DNA of 64,000 nucleotides from Turbatrix aceti (taxonomy: Eukaryota > Nematoda > Chromadorea > Rhabditida > Panagrolaimidae): contig OZ017768.1 in the NCBI GenBank assembly GCA_963969345.1, positions 1,550,001-1,614,000 on the forward strand, in the 5' to 3' direction. The position numbers were made by a program, and so were the translations under genes. Each line of letters starts with the position of its first letter. Positions within the stretch are counted from its first letter, which is position 1. The notes under the pieces are model-generated. The model was not told the origin of the DNA. It did not search any database and saw nothing but the letters and a program-made list of their open reading frames with translations. This document shows positions 36,122 to 47,521 of this stretch, piece by piece.

Positions 36122-38608
36122 AAGATCTTCGCAGCCCTTCGGGCTGCGGAGATCTTGACGATTTAGACGAAAAGAAGAACGAAAAAAACGAAGAAAAACG
36201 ATTTAGAACGAAGTAAAACAAAGAAAAACGATTTAGAACGAAGTAAAACGAAGAAAACGAACTAAAACGATTTAGAACGAACAAAAACGAAGAAAACGAA
36301 CTAAAACGATTTAGAACGAACAGAAACGATACAAAGACGATGCACAACGAAAACGACCCAAACGATGAAGAACGATCAAAAACGATATTAGACGACTCGC
36401 GACGAAAAAACGATTCTAACGAATCCTACGACGAAAACGAATTAGGACGATAAACGATTAAAACGAATTCAAACGACAAAACACGAATCGGCTTTCGGCT
36501 ACGAACGCAGACGCTAAACCGAATGACATCTTTTGGAACTACTCTGAAATTTCGAAAGCTTCATTTGTAAGCACCCAAACGGACACGATCAGTGATGCAA
36601 AATAACTGAACCGCTCGGGCACCCGACCCAAAACCCAAATTTTTGCATACCCGCCCAAAAATCGGGTCGGGTTTTCGGTCGGGTATCCGACAGCACTGGA
36701 CACGATATCTGGTGGCATTTGTGATATCTGTTGGCATTTGTCAAATCGGATCGAAACATCTATGACATTCATTTACCTCAGAATTACAATTAGCAATTCC
36801 CGAAACTTCGGGTTCTCAGATCGGATACCTTCGGGTACGGGTTCTCAAAACTCAGGTTTTTCCGATGTTTTCCGCGACCCGGTCAAAAAATGGCTCGGGT
36901 CGGGCAATAAAAAATAATCGACCCGGTTCGTGCACGGGGAAACTTTTTTTAAGTTTTCGGACGGGATCACCAGAATCGGGTCGGGCCGGATCGATTTCGG
37001 GTACCTGAAAACCCAAAAACCAAAAGAAAAATTATTTGGTTTTGCCTTATTTTATTAGTTTTGTCTCTGATCCATTATTTTATTAGTTCTGTTCTTGCTG
37101 TTTTCTGGGTCAGGTTTTCGGACGGGTACCCGACAGCACTGGACACATCGGATTTGTTGGCATTTGTCAAATCCGATCGAAAGATCTATGACATTCATTT
37201 GCCTCGAAATTAAAATTAGCAAATCCCGAAAATCCGGGTCTTCAGGTCGAATACCTTCGGATTCTCAAAACTCAGGTTTTTTCAATGTTTTCCACGGCCT
37301 GGGCTCGGCCAATTGGATTTAAAAGTTTGAACCGGTCGAAAAAATGACCGTTGGCTCGGGCCGGGCAATAACTAATCGGCCCGGTTCGTGCACGGGGAAA
37401 CACCGGCATCACCTTGACCGGGCCGGGCCATACCCAAATCGGGTCATTATTTCGGGCGGGATCGATATCGTGTACCTGAAGGCCTTGCCGTAGTTTTTTT
37501 TTAAATACGTGGGTTCGCTCCGCTTCTTTTTTTTGACATTTACCACTCGGAGGCGGTCAGAAACCGTGAAATTTCAAATAACTTTTTTTTGAAAAATTGA
37601 AAGATGCGGACTGCCCTTCGGGATGCTACGACAAACTCGATCAAAACGACAAAAAAAGGATCCACCACGGTCAAAAAGCAATAAAAACTGATTTTGAGAC
37701 GATGCGACAACAATGGAAAACGATTTGAGACGTCTTACAACAAAAAAACATTTTTGTTGCCAAAAAGATTCAAAACGAATCACGAAGGCAACAAATCGGC
37801 ACCATAGCCTCCGACTCAGATTTCTACAACAGTCAAAAAAGATCTGAAACACAACGAAAACGACTCGAAACAACTCTTACCTAAAACGCATACATGAATA
37901 AACACGATGAAAAAACAACATTTTTGACGAAAAAAACGATTGAACGAATCACGAATGCAACGATTTGGCCTGCGGCCACGATTTTTACGTCAAAAAACGA
38001 TCCAAAACGAATTTTACGATAAAAATGACACAATCTTACCAAAAAACGACCAAAACGATTTGAAACGACTGAAAACGAAAAAGAAATAAGCCTATTGCCA
38101 CGATTTTTACGATTGAACGACTTTCACGACGAAAAACGAACGCACACGCATAATGATGGAGACACGGACGCACGCGACAAAAACGTCATTTTATTGACCT
38201 TTATGCAAATTTGATTACTTTGTTGGAGATTTGTGATCAAAATTTTGACATATTTGGAATCCTCTCGTTGAGACGGTTCGACGGATACCACTCAAAACTT
38301 TTGGAGGTTTTTGGCACAGTTTATGCCATTTTTGACAACTTTCTCCTCACTTTTTGATAAAAATTGCATTTATTTTGGAATCTACTCGTTAAATGCAATG
38401 GAATAGCTATACTCATGTGCCTCGGAAATGAAATTTGTGTATTTCAGATAAAGCCGGATTTAAGCTTATCCGTTGATCCGATAAAAAAATGAGGTACCAT
38501 TTCGTGATCCCCATGTTCTAGCGCATCTTTTAAGACTATACCCGGTACCCAGAGCTTTCATTTGCGTACGTATAAACGGACACATTTGCTTTTAGATGGG
38601 TGTAATAC
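36122..38608. repeat. ACGA-rich repeat unit, copy 2
   Basis: 36122-36540 matches 34028-34440 (hairpin plus ACGA block, with a small deletion), and 37112-38608 matches 34610-36101 at a constant offset of about 2,504. Between them, 36545-37110 holds an additional diverged copy of the CGGGT segment and a 109-bp hAT-type element. The arrangement is a tandem duplication of about 2.1-2.5 kb. Confidence 0.8.
36590..36698. mobile_element. 109-bp hAT-type MITE, CGGGT-rich
   Basis: Ends are CAGTGATG and CAGCACTG (complement CAGTGCTG), flanked on both sides by the 8-base duplication GACACGAT (36582-36589 and 36699-36706). The interior repeats ACCCGACCC / CGGGTCGGG. Right halves of the same element, ending GACAGCACTG, occur at about 34641 and 37143 without left ends. 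Confidence 0.85.
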
Positions 38609-38784
38609 AGCGGTTGGAAGTTTACGATTTGTCTATGTACAGATCTATGAATTTACATGTTCTTGATGTCTTTCGCGTTGAACTTGTGACAGAACGCCAA
38701 CGGATGAAGCAAAAATTACATAACGTTATAAAAAAAACATAAATATTTCTAAATTTGCGTTAAATAGAAATGACAATTTTTTCT

Positions 38785-39155
38785 TTCAGCCCCCCCTTTT
38801 TAAATTTCGATTTTCGAAAATTTGCTACCAAAAATGAGTGTATGTTGCGCGAATTAAAATTGCGAAGCGAAAAAAATAGATAAAAATTCGGGAGTTACAC
38901 CATTCTGTAGACCGAAAAATTTCTTATAAGATTTTCTATTTCGATTTGTTAAACAGTGCTTTACTTCATAGCCTCAAGCGTTGGAACAAGTAGGGTTCGG
39001 GAGAATCGCTACTGTATGCCCATGAGGTATGGTAAGTGTCTGAAAATTTCACTGTGGATAAAAAAGGTACCGCTCTTTCAACTGGTGATGTTAACTTTTT
39101 AATCAATGTTCTAAAAAGTTCCGAATTTTTTAAAGTTAAAAAAAGGTAAAAACCG
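38785..39155. repeat. Diverged single arm of the TTAA fold-back family
   Basis: Matches the inner-to-middle part of one arm of the tpp-2 intron element (26065-26420), with shared words such as CCAAAAATGAGTGTATGTTG, AGTAGGGTTCGGGAGAATCG and AAAAAGTTCCGAATTTTT. Many substitutions are present, so this copy is older. No mirror arm lies nearby. Confidence 0.85.
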
Positions 39156-39550
39156 GTGTTCACTTGGCAAATCGTAACTGACCGAGGAACGATTTGGTCC
39201 AGATGGCTGCGTAAAAATTTGTCCGACACCTGCAGGTCGTGCTTGACGGAGAAGTGGGGCGTCAGATCCTCATCGACCGGAGGATAGAAGCAAATCTCGT
39301 CGACGACGTAGCCCCGCTGAAGCTTGACCAGGTAATAGAGTGGCTGGACATCTTTTAACGTGTGCAGAACAGGCCAAGGCGAAAGTCGGATCAAACTGCG
39401 GTTGAAGGCGTAATCCAATCCCGCGAGGTCCACATCGAAAGGTTTGTCAACCGTCGGACGTGAAACGGTCTTCGGAAGACACAAACGAGCCCGCTTGGCA
39501 GGTTGCATGTTCTTGGACGACGAAGCAGTGCGTTTTCGGCTGGGGAACAT
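38966..39550 (-). CDS. Unrecognised ORF whose 3' end is repeat-derived
   Basis: Open from an ATG at 39550 to a stop at 38966, 194 codons. The first about 130 codons look like real protein (KPFDVDLAGLDYAFNRSLI, VVDEICFYPPVDEDLTPHF). The last about 60 codons read through the diverged fold-back arm at 38785-39155. Either the true gene splices or ends near 39160 (a CAA|GTGAAC donor is possible), or a repeat insertion replaced its C terminus and left a fusion or pseudogene. Upstream in-frame sequence to 39802 is also open but contains intron-like T-rich stretches. No family recognised. Confidence 0.45.
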   Translation of the reverse strand: MFPSRKRTASSSKNMQPAKRARLCLPKTVSRPTVDKPFDVDLAGLDYAFNRSLIRLSPWPVLHTLKDVQPLYYLVKLQRGYVVDEICFYPPVDEDLTPHFSVKHDLQVSDKFLRSHLDQIVPRSVTICQVNTGFYLFLTLKNSELFRTLIKKLTSPVERAVPFLSTVKFSDTYHTSWAYSSDSPEPYLFQRLRL

Positions 39551-39802
39551 TTCGAACAACAACGAATAATGCGTATACCAGCAAAAAAATATTTTTTTCG
39601 GTATGACAATTAATTGAAATTTGCAGGAGCGATCTTCGGCTGAAGGTGACTCCTCCTGCCGCGTCTGCTGCCAATGCCGTGAAAGTGGCATTCCCAGACA
39701 ACGTTGCACAACAGCATCCAGCCTGCGCGAAGTGTGAAAATGACTCGCGGGGTCTACGTCCTTTCCGCGGAGTTGTCGTTCCGCGGAATAACCACCATGC
39801 AA

Positions 39803-42463
39803 CGTCGTGCATCAAATGGAATTAAGTATCTCGAATCGATGAATGAAGACACCAAGCAGATGCCAAAGTTGTTGCAGTTACCATTGTGCAGGCGGTTGTC
39901 AATTTTCTTCGTTTTTGTTTGCACAAAGTAAGCCGTTTCCCCAAAAGTGCACGGTGAACTCCAAGGGTTCGGGAAAAGAGTTCGTAACTTATTATTTTTG
40001 TTATACGTAGTTTTTTTATGCTGTATTAGCGTTAATCCTCCCCCTAAATGTTCAAAAATAGAAATCTTTCACTGTCGAACGACTTACTAATTTTTAATTT
40101 GTTTTGCGTTTGAAACAAAAACAGTAATTCGCTGGGGTAGCCGTGTTCACACCTTGAGAAAAATCGACTTATGTCAGGCTTTTGCATCATCTGTTTTCTC
40201 TTTGACTTAGAATTGACTCATTTTGACCAAAATTAGATTTCCTTTGGTACCAAAGTATTTTTTTAAACAAGCCATATTGATTGATGGTTTCTTATTCGAG
40301 ATAATGCAGCGTCCAATTTTTTTTCAGTGAATTCAAGAAACACGCGATTTTTTTTACTTGCTGATAGTCAAATGCACCAGTCATTATTTCAGGGTGTTGC
40401 ACAATGTATTATCAGGATTCACACAGACTTTCAAATTTATTGTATTATATACTAACTAATGTAAGTGCAAATAGTTGACAAGCCAAGCTGCATCGACAAA
40501 GTGAGGAGACCAGTGTTGAGAGCATTCGCAAACGATTCCTGAAAACATTTTTGCTGATAATTTTTTCAAAGTTTGTAGTCAGTTATTCAGTTTACAGTAC
40601 AGTGGACCAAGGTTTCGCGAGCTTTATTGCAAATACTACGGCTATGCTGATGAAAATGGAAAAATTGACAAAATATTTATTCCGAGCAAAAATATACATA
40701 ATTAAATATCTTCTGATCATCATTACATATTCGCAGCGGTCCTATTTGGCGTGTTTAATATTGTTTTTATTCCGACATTGACGGGCTTCATTTTGATCTT
40801 CTGACGTTTAAAAAATGTGAAATGATGTATCAGCAGCTGCAACCGACTTTTTTTTACATTTTTGAGAATACCGTAAAACGCAGCTCTCAAATCTTCCGTA
40901 TGTTTTTTTTCAAAGGCAAATCAATACATAAATATGTCTATGTGCAGCAGTCCACATGCTCGAAACCTAATTTATTCGAGCATGTGGACTGCTGATTTCC
41001 GTGCAGACAACTCATAAAAATTGTTGTCATCTTCTGGGTACTCTCTCCTGAGTCACCTGTACGAGGGCGCGTCGAACAATTGTAAGGTGACTGACTGACT
41101 GATGTGATCTGCGGTGGTCATTCTGTTAAAAAAAATCTCCCCGTGTTTTTTTCCACTCTTAAATAAATGTTTTTGTGTCACTGTTTGAGTTGTATTTTTT
41201 TTGTCAGCGCACCCGCCAAATGCCAAAAAACCCATAAACACTTTCTCTGTTGTCGGAAAAAAATCATCTCGCCATCGTTTTTCATCCGTACAATACGATG
41301 TTGTTGACAGCATTTTATAAAGAACCGCGAAAGTAAAAAGGAAAGCGATTCCGCCGCTAGCAGCGCAGCTTGTAACGAGTCTTTGTCTGCTTGCCCGCGT
41401 TGTCTGTCTGTTTGCTGCATCGCGCAGACATGCAAAAAGGGTGATCATACTTGGCTGCAAATGCCACAAGCTGGTTGCCGGACGGGCCGGGTGAGACAAA
41501 AACAAATCGTCGGTGCCTAGCACGAGATGTTACGGTTCGCGGATCTGCTCGAAAACAACCTTCGTGGTCCCAAAAAACACTTTCAAGCGGTGCACGAATT
41601 TTTTAGTTTTTCTCAGTGAATGGCTCTGGTCATTATAATAATATTGTTGATTGTTGAATTGCTTGCTCCGGTTCCTCCTCTTTACAGTGTTTCTGGAAAG
41701 TGGCTGTCCACTAATGTGACAGCTTTCCATATTTGTTAGGCCATTTTGTTTGCATATTATTCGGCGATTTTTGAAGCGACCCAAATTTAGTAAACTTTTT
41801 TCTTTTTTCTTCATGTTGACGACCTAATTTTTGATTTCAGTGAAATTAGGAATAGAAAGATAACAGTCGTTTTTTTTTGTTCTTAAAAAACACAATTTTA
41901 AATATTTAGTTTGAAAAAAAGGTATCATGTTCGTCGAACAAAATGAAATTAATTCCCCAATAATTCGTGTAGTTTGTTCTTATTGATTTGAAAAATGTTA
42001 TGAATTGCCTTTTTTTTCCATTTATGTGCTAACAGCATTTTTTATCACCTGTTTGTTCGTGTTTAAAAGATATTTACTATAGTTTTCGAACGTTCCTTCC
42101 TTTATTTTGCATACCGTAAGACGGGGGGCGTGGCACGAAGAAACACGGTAATCTTCTAGAAAGAGGACCAGGATGCAGTCAGTCACAATTATTTTTATTT
42201 TGCTTCAGTGGTCGATCGCGAGCTATTGATGACTGTGTGCGCTAAAAAAAAGCAATATTTTTTTCAAAAAACAAAACTCTCTGTTTTTTGATTCTGATAA
42301 AAAAAATATGATGGGAATAGAATATTTGTTATTGTTACGTGTATAATGGCACAAATTTCTACATGTTAACCGCGTTAAAAAAAAGTGTTTCAATTTTTGT
42401 TAAATTAAGAACCTGCAAATCAACTTTTACAACTTTCGCGGTTGCGTCCAGACTTTGTCAAAA
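39803..42463. other. Gene-poor intergenic region
   Basis: AT-rich, with no exon supported. The longest minus-strand frame (41053-41523) has biased, implausible composition and a non-ATG start in part. It holds the perfect hairpin at 40945-40994. Confidence 0.5.
40945..40994. repeat. Perfect 20-bp stem hairpin
   Basis: CAGCAGTCCACATGCTCGAA (40945-40964) and its exact complement (40975-40994) are separated by a 10-base loop. It could be a minimal fold-back element or a structured RNA; the perfect pairing and short length are unlike most animal microRNA precursors. Confidence 0.75.
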
Positions 42464-43768
42464 ATGAGCCACTTATCGACGGCATACGATAACACACTCA
42501 TCCGAAACGCTGTCACCAGCATGAACCTGGAAGAACTGAGGGAGGTGGTGTATTCGAGTCCTCGAATGACCGACGCTTTTGATCGGTACATGAGTGACGT
42601 CATGCTTACTGTAGACTGGCACGAAGGATCACTCTTCGTCAACGTATGTTTCACCTGTTGCTGATTGTCCAACAAATCCCATTCTTTCAGCTTGTAAACA
42701 AAAAATGGGACGACTTAAAAACATTTCGTATTGAGAACAACAGTTACTGGCTCACCCAATTTGTCGACAATCTTCGAGTCGATCAAATTTCAAATCACAA
42801 TTTGCGTTTTCTCGAAAATATTTCCACCAATCGTCGCATGTTTAAATTTTTTTGATATTGTATTTATAATAATTTTTGCAGGCATTACCGAATTGAACCT
42901 TGTTCACCTGAGAGAAGAGTCCTGGACGCACAGCCTTACGTGGAAACTGTCACTCATTGCACGGCGTGTCGAAGTGAACATTCCCATGCTGCTCGCTGTA
43001 CATGCGCAGAATCCCGAGCTGGTAAAATCCATGAGTAGGGCCCCTTTGCTTAGCCTCGTGGATTTCCACGTTCACGATCTGGGTCCAAATTGGCAGCAAA
43101 ACGAACTCTTGAAGGTAGAGTTTGGGAATTGAGAAATCAAGTTTTTATTTTTTTATTACATATTCATTTTTTAATTTTTTTTATATAAAAAAAACATTAC
43201 CAAAAAAGTGTATCGTTTTGGGTTCAAAAAACTGCTACACACTTTGAAACAATACACATTTCTTTGAAAAGATTTTTTTTGTAATGCAACCCTAACCCAA
43301 AGTTAAAAAAAATACCGAAACCCTAAAATTTTTAGAACGTTCTGAAACTTCCAATCCTGAACAAACCGCGTTTAACCTTTAAAATCCAATCCACGATCGG
43401 TGACTGCGTTGCTGCATTCAAAGATACTCCCCTGATCTTTCATAATACAACAAGTATTTGCTTCAACGCCACTCTGATGTCGCTCGAAGGCGACTTCGTA
43501 GACCTCATCGATGCCTTACTTCTGGTTGCTCCAAACCTTCAAAAATTAAAGTTCTCGATGCTGTGCATTTTCTACGTGGATCGTAAGGCTCCCACAGACG
43601 AATGGTGGGCAAATCATAATAACTACCGCGTGAAGCAGATGCAACTGATACAGGAACGGAAGTACGCTTTAGATGCGTGCATTATAATGAATTGCCAGGT
43701 TTGTTAATTTTTGAAAATAAAGCAACATTATTTCAAGAAGTCCAATTTTTTAGAAACAATATCTCTAA
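42464..43768 (+). CDS. Unrecognised leucine-rich protein, 301 residues
   Basis: Exons 42464-42643, 42691-42805, 42882-43114, 43336-43698 and a short last exon 43754-43768 ending KQYL. The donor of exon 2 (GTTTTC at 42806) was chosen because it gives HNLRITELNLVHLRE in phase. If the last intron is retained, the protein ends CQVC at 43707. The sequence starts MSHLSTAYDNTLIRNAVTSM and has leucine-rich, repeat-like spacing in the middle (ITELNLVHL, LLSLVDFHVHDL, LIDALLLVAPNLQKLKF). There is no signal peptide or membrane segment. The pattern resembles the C-terminal parts of the large nematode F-box families, but I see no clear F-box, so this is only a hint. Confidence 0.7.
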
Positions 43769-44710
43769 ATCGGCGACGCCGATGAAGCAGTAAAAAATTC
43801 ATTTACACTAACTTACAGTATTATATCCTTTTTTTAAAAACATTACTTAATTCAGTAATTTAAAAAAAAACAAAAATAGATTAGTAATCAATTTCTAATT
43901 TTCATCCTTGTAAAATTGTTTTGATGTCTTTGAATTACATGATTTACGCACAAAAAGTGCTGTAAACATTGTTTTCATTTCAATTTTTTGTGCCTTATTG
44001 AGCCTCGACTGAAACAAATTTTCTGGGATCCTTGCGTATAGCCTTGAAGCAGGATCTGCATAATACCGACCCTTGAATTACCATCAACATACCCAACTTA
44101 TGTAAATACAATGAAGCATAATATTTTCTTTGCGGACTCCAAAGGAGTGGCTAAAGAATACCCGAGTATGACATCATTGTATGTAATTTGATATAATTTT
44201 TTTATTATGTTTTTTTGTAAAGTAATGTAATAATAAATAGAAAATCTGCAAATTGTAATCAATCTACAGTACTGACTATTTATTTCGGATCCGGAATTGT
44301 CTTGTAAAGCGTCACTACCAGGGACTAAAATGGGTCGAGCCTGGCCGAAATCGGGTGGCCTGTCAGGCCTGCTTCGGCCCGTCTTGGCCCGAAACAAGAA
44401 TACGTTTGAATAACAACAACACTTTTTTTGTGAAAACAATTAGAATTATTTATGTATTTCCTAAATAAAATGTTGTCTTTTTTTTGCACTTTTCATATAA
44501 GTTTAATTACCGGCCCGTATTAGCATGTGTGACAGACGAGTCTATTTTTATCCCTTGTTCAGTTCCGTAACCATTTTTCGTGTCTGAATCGTGCAATTCA
44601 TTTATTTTTGTGCTTTTCGCTTATACGTTTACGACCAAAGTATCGCGGAAAGTGTTCTTTGATCAACAGAAAATAAGACTTGCTTACAGTTATGAAATTG
44701 TTAATTAAAT
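43769..44710. other. Intergenic with a degraded hAT-type end
   Basis: Mostly AT-rich. 44315-44395 reads CAGGGACTAAAATGGG and continues with GGCCGAAATCGGGTGGCC-like words; it resembles one end of the GGCCCG-rich element at 32469, without a second end or duplication. No gene was found. Confidence 0.45.
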
Positions 44711-45365
44711 TTACTTTCGCGTTGCAATGTAGTCCTTGATCTGCGGAAGAGAATGAACCCGTTTCTGATAAGCCACAAGCTTAGGATAAACTTTTTCGAA
44801 TTCCGGATCTATGTCAATGGCCGACAAAATTCCTTCTGCAATGAAAAAATCAGCCCAGGTGACACCGGATTTGACAACAAAGCCACTGCCCGATTTTTCA
44901 AGCACACTTTCGATGTAGGAGCACAAATTGTCGCGGGCTGGAACAAAAACTGTTTTATAAAGTTCATCTTTGTCGCCTGATGCGCGGCCAGAAACGACTG
45001 CCATATACTCGCGGCCTGCCTTTGATCTCTCTCGGAAAGTGTTGACAACGGAAAGGGCAGTTGCCTGTTCAAATTCATCGGCGCCGGCGAGGCCAAATCG
45101 GCGAGCGAGAAATTCGTAAATTGCTAAAGACTCCACGAGGATGAAGCCGTCGACGTCAAGGATGGGAACGTGACCGGTGGGAGTGTCTGAAACCATGGAA
45201 AAAAGGTTCGAAATGCTTTTTTGACTACTCACTTGGCTTGAGAGCAGGCCAATCTTCTTTACTGACTCTGTTGTCAGTGAACTCGACACCGGCATAATTG
45301 AATAGTAAACGCGCAGTTTCACCGAGACCACGGGTGTCGAAATAGGTGAGGGTGTACTTAACCAT
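44711..45365 (-). CDS. Glutathione S-transferase, sigma-like
   Basis: Exons 45365-45233 and 45186-44711, joined in phase 1, 202 residues. It conjugates glutathione to electrophiles in the cytosol. The N-terminal thioredoxin-like domain has the catalytic tyrosine Y8 in TYFDTRGLGE and the cis-proline segment GHVPILDVDG, followed by LVESLAIYEFLARRFGL, which lines the glutathione site. The C-terminal helical domain contains VTWADFFIAEGI, matching the conserved N-capping region (usually T-x-x-D). The short form and Y-F-x-x-R-G pattern are typical of the nematode sigma-like class, which includes prostaglandin D synthase-like members. Substrate cannot be told from sequence. Confidence 0.92.
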
Positions 45366-46059
45366 GACGTGTTTGTTTCACAAAAAAGAACAATGCAATG
45401 TGTTTTGCGTTGTGAGTCACCATGTTTTATACATCGTGCGAAAAACGTTGACGCATGGAAGCTCCGCCTCCATGCGTGCAGGATCATTGATCCATAAGAC
45501 AAGGAGCAAACATCGTCACCATCAAATTGGTGCACCAAAATGTAATCACCTAATAACATTAGAAATGAGTTTAGTCGTATTTTAGATTGATACGAGCAAA
45601 AGCATGTTTCTCATCAGGGAACAGCATTTGTTCGTTTGCAAACAAAAAAAATTTTAAACAGATAAAAAGTACAAATATTATAATAAAATTAGTTTAATTG
45701 TATAAAAATCGAAATTATCTACAAAAATTGTATGCATCCATTTTGACTGAAAAAAAATAAACAACAATTTTAAAAAATGTTCGTTTCATTTATGAATAAA
45801 AAACGGAAGACGCTTTGTCATAAATTTTTTGGATGCTTTTTTTTTGTTTTTTTATGTAACATTTATAACTTAGATTTTTAGAGTATTGAACGCCAAGTTT
45901 TTGTCGTTGTCAAACAAACATTTGGAAGTCACCTTTTTTACTGAAAACAACCAACACTTAAATAATTTAACGAAACACAAAAAACAATCAAAATGAATCA
46001 AAAAAAATATCACGAGATCAGAGAAGCGTCGCGCAGACGTCTTCCTGTAAAAAAATCCG
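45366..46059. other. Intergenic, no supported gene
   Basis: AT-rich sequence between the GST start and the stop of the next minus-strand gene. Nothing recognised. Confidence 0.5.
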
Positions 46060-47521
46060 TCAATGAGTGGAACGCTTGTGTTGCTTCTTCTCTTCGATGA
46101 TGGCTTCGACGAGTGGATTGTGACGACCGGTGCGTCGGCTGCGAGAGAGGGTCGACGTCGGCTGAACAGCGGGCCGGATGCGCTTGGCCAACTTCCGGAA
46201 ATTTCCCGGCGCGCGATGGGGGCCTTCGAGGGGCTTGTCGATGTGGTCCGTGTTGTAGAAGTAGCGGAACTGCTTTCGGACATCGTTCAGGGTCGGACGA
46301 GTATCGTAAACCGGGCGGACGTAGACGACTTCGCCGTCGGCAGCGTCGAGCTTGTCGTGGTCGTCGGGATGAACCAGGCTCTGCGGAAGAATTTTTTCGT
46401 CCGTGCGGAAGGAGAGCATCTTCTGGTGGATCTGCTGCAGGTAGCAGCGGCGCGCAAATGGACTAAAAAATTGGAAAAAATTAGGTTTTTCGAACTTCAG
46501 TTTTAAAAGATTAGATTTCAGAAATGAGAAAAATCAGGTTTTGGATTTTTTGACCTAAAACACCATTAGAAACTTTTTTAGAACAAAAATCCATAAAGTT
46601 AGTTTTGATTTTTTAAAAATTTATTTTTTAAAACATTAGATTCAGAACCCAAAAATTAAAAGCTCCAATTTTTTGAGCCGTTCTAACATAAATAATTATG
46701 TTTTGAATTTTTGGAAACCAAAAAACAACTTTTTAGAACTCGGAAAAAACATTACTTCCTAGTTTTTTCGAACTCTACTCCAAAATATTTTTTTATTTTT
46801 GTGAATCCAACTTTTTTTCGTTTTAGTAAAAAAATTGGTCCAATCCAAAAAATTAGTTCTAAAAATATTTTGGTCAAAAAAAGTTTAGAACTTACTAGGC
46901 ACACTTTGTGAAAAAGGGTAGCTGGGTGATGGACTGGAAGAAGCGGATGTACGCCTTGATCGGCCAGACCGCGGTTTCCGGGAAGATCTGGGCATTGAAC
47001 GGCGAGTAGATGTTGCCGTGATCCTGCTGCTCGACACTCTCGGAATCCGACTCCTCCGAATCGTTGTCCTCAGCCTCGAGCGCAGTCGCGGGCCTCTGGC
47101 GATCCCTCAGGACCCGTTTTTCAGGCTTCGAGGGAACCGCTTCGACGTGGCCATCGGCATAGACGTACTCGCAGCCGTCATCCGACTGGGTGGGCGCAGG
47201 CACGGGTGTTCGGTAGACCTTACGTCCGAGTTTGTCGACGCCCGTCGGCTGGCGAACAGGTCGCTGGGAGGTCGACGACGACGACGATGGACCGCCACTG
47301 ACGCCGGATGGAGTGGCCTGGGTCGTGGCATCGGCCGACTCGAGTGACTGCTCGCTGACAACGTGGATATTCAGGATTTTGAGGAGCGTTTGGTGATCGA
47401 TATGGCGACGGATGCTAAAGCACAAAAACAAACAGATCCATGAAAGCTAACAAAAAAGTGTGTAAAAGCCTTACATCGTCATTCCCTCCGTTGAAGAGGC
47501 CTTGTTCACGCGGAGATCCAT
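46060..47521 (-). CDS. Unrecognised protein, 322 residues
   Basis: Exons 47521-47475, 47414-46896 and 46462-46060, phases consistent. The N terminus MDLRVNKASSTEGM leads to RRHIDHQTLLKILNIHVVSE. Residues about 45-130 are low complexity (GGPSSSSSTSQRP, then acidic NDSEESDSESVEQQD). Residues about 140-250 look conserved and folded: FNAQIFPETAVWPIKAYIRF, PFARRCYLQQIHQKMLSF, RPVYDTRPTLNDVRKQFRYF. The C-terminal 65 residues are very basic (RKLAKRIRP, SRSRRTGRHNPL, EEKKQHKRSTH). It has GC-rich coding composition like the housekeeping genes here. The acidic and basic tracts suggest a nuclear protein, but this is inference and I do not recognise the family. Confidence 0.82.

Noticed and set aside
39704..39931. 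75-codon plus-strand ORF
   Set aside because: Overlaps the upstream region of the minus-strand ORF, has no splice or domain support and ends in T-rich sequence.
41053..41523. 156-codon minus-strand ORF
   Set aside because: Composition is erratic, there is no splice structure and no family resemblance.
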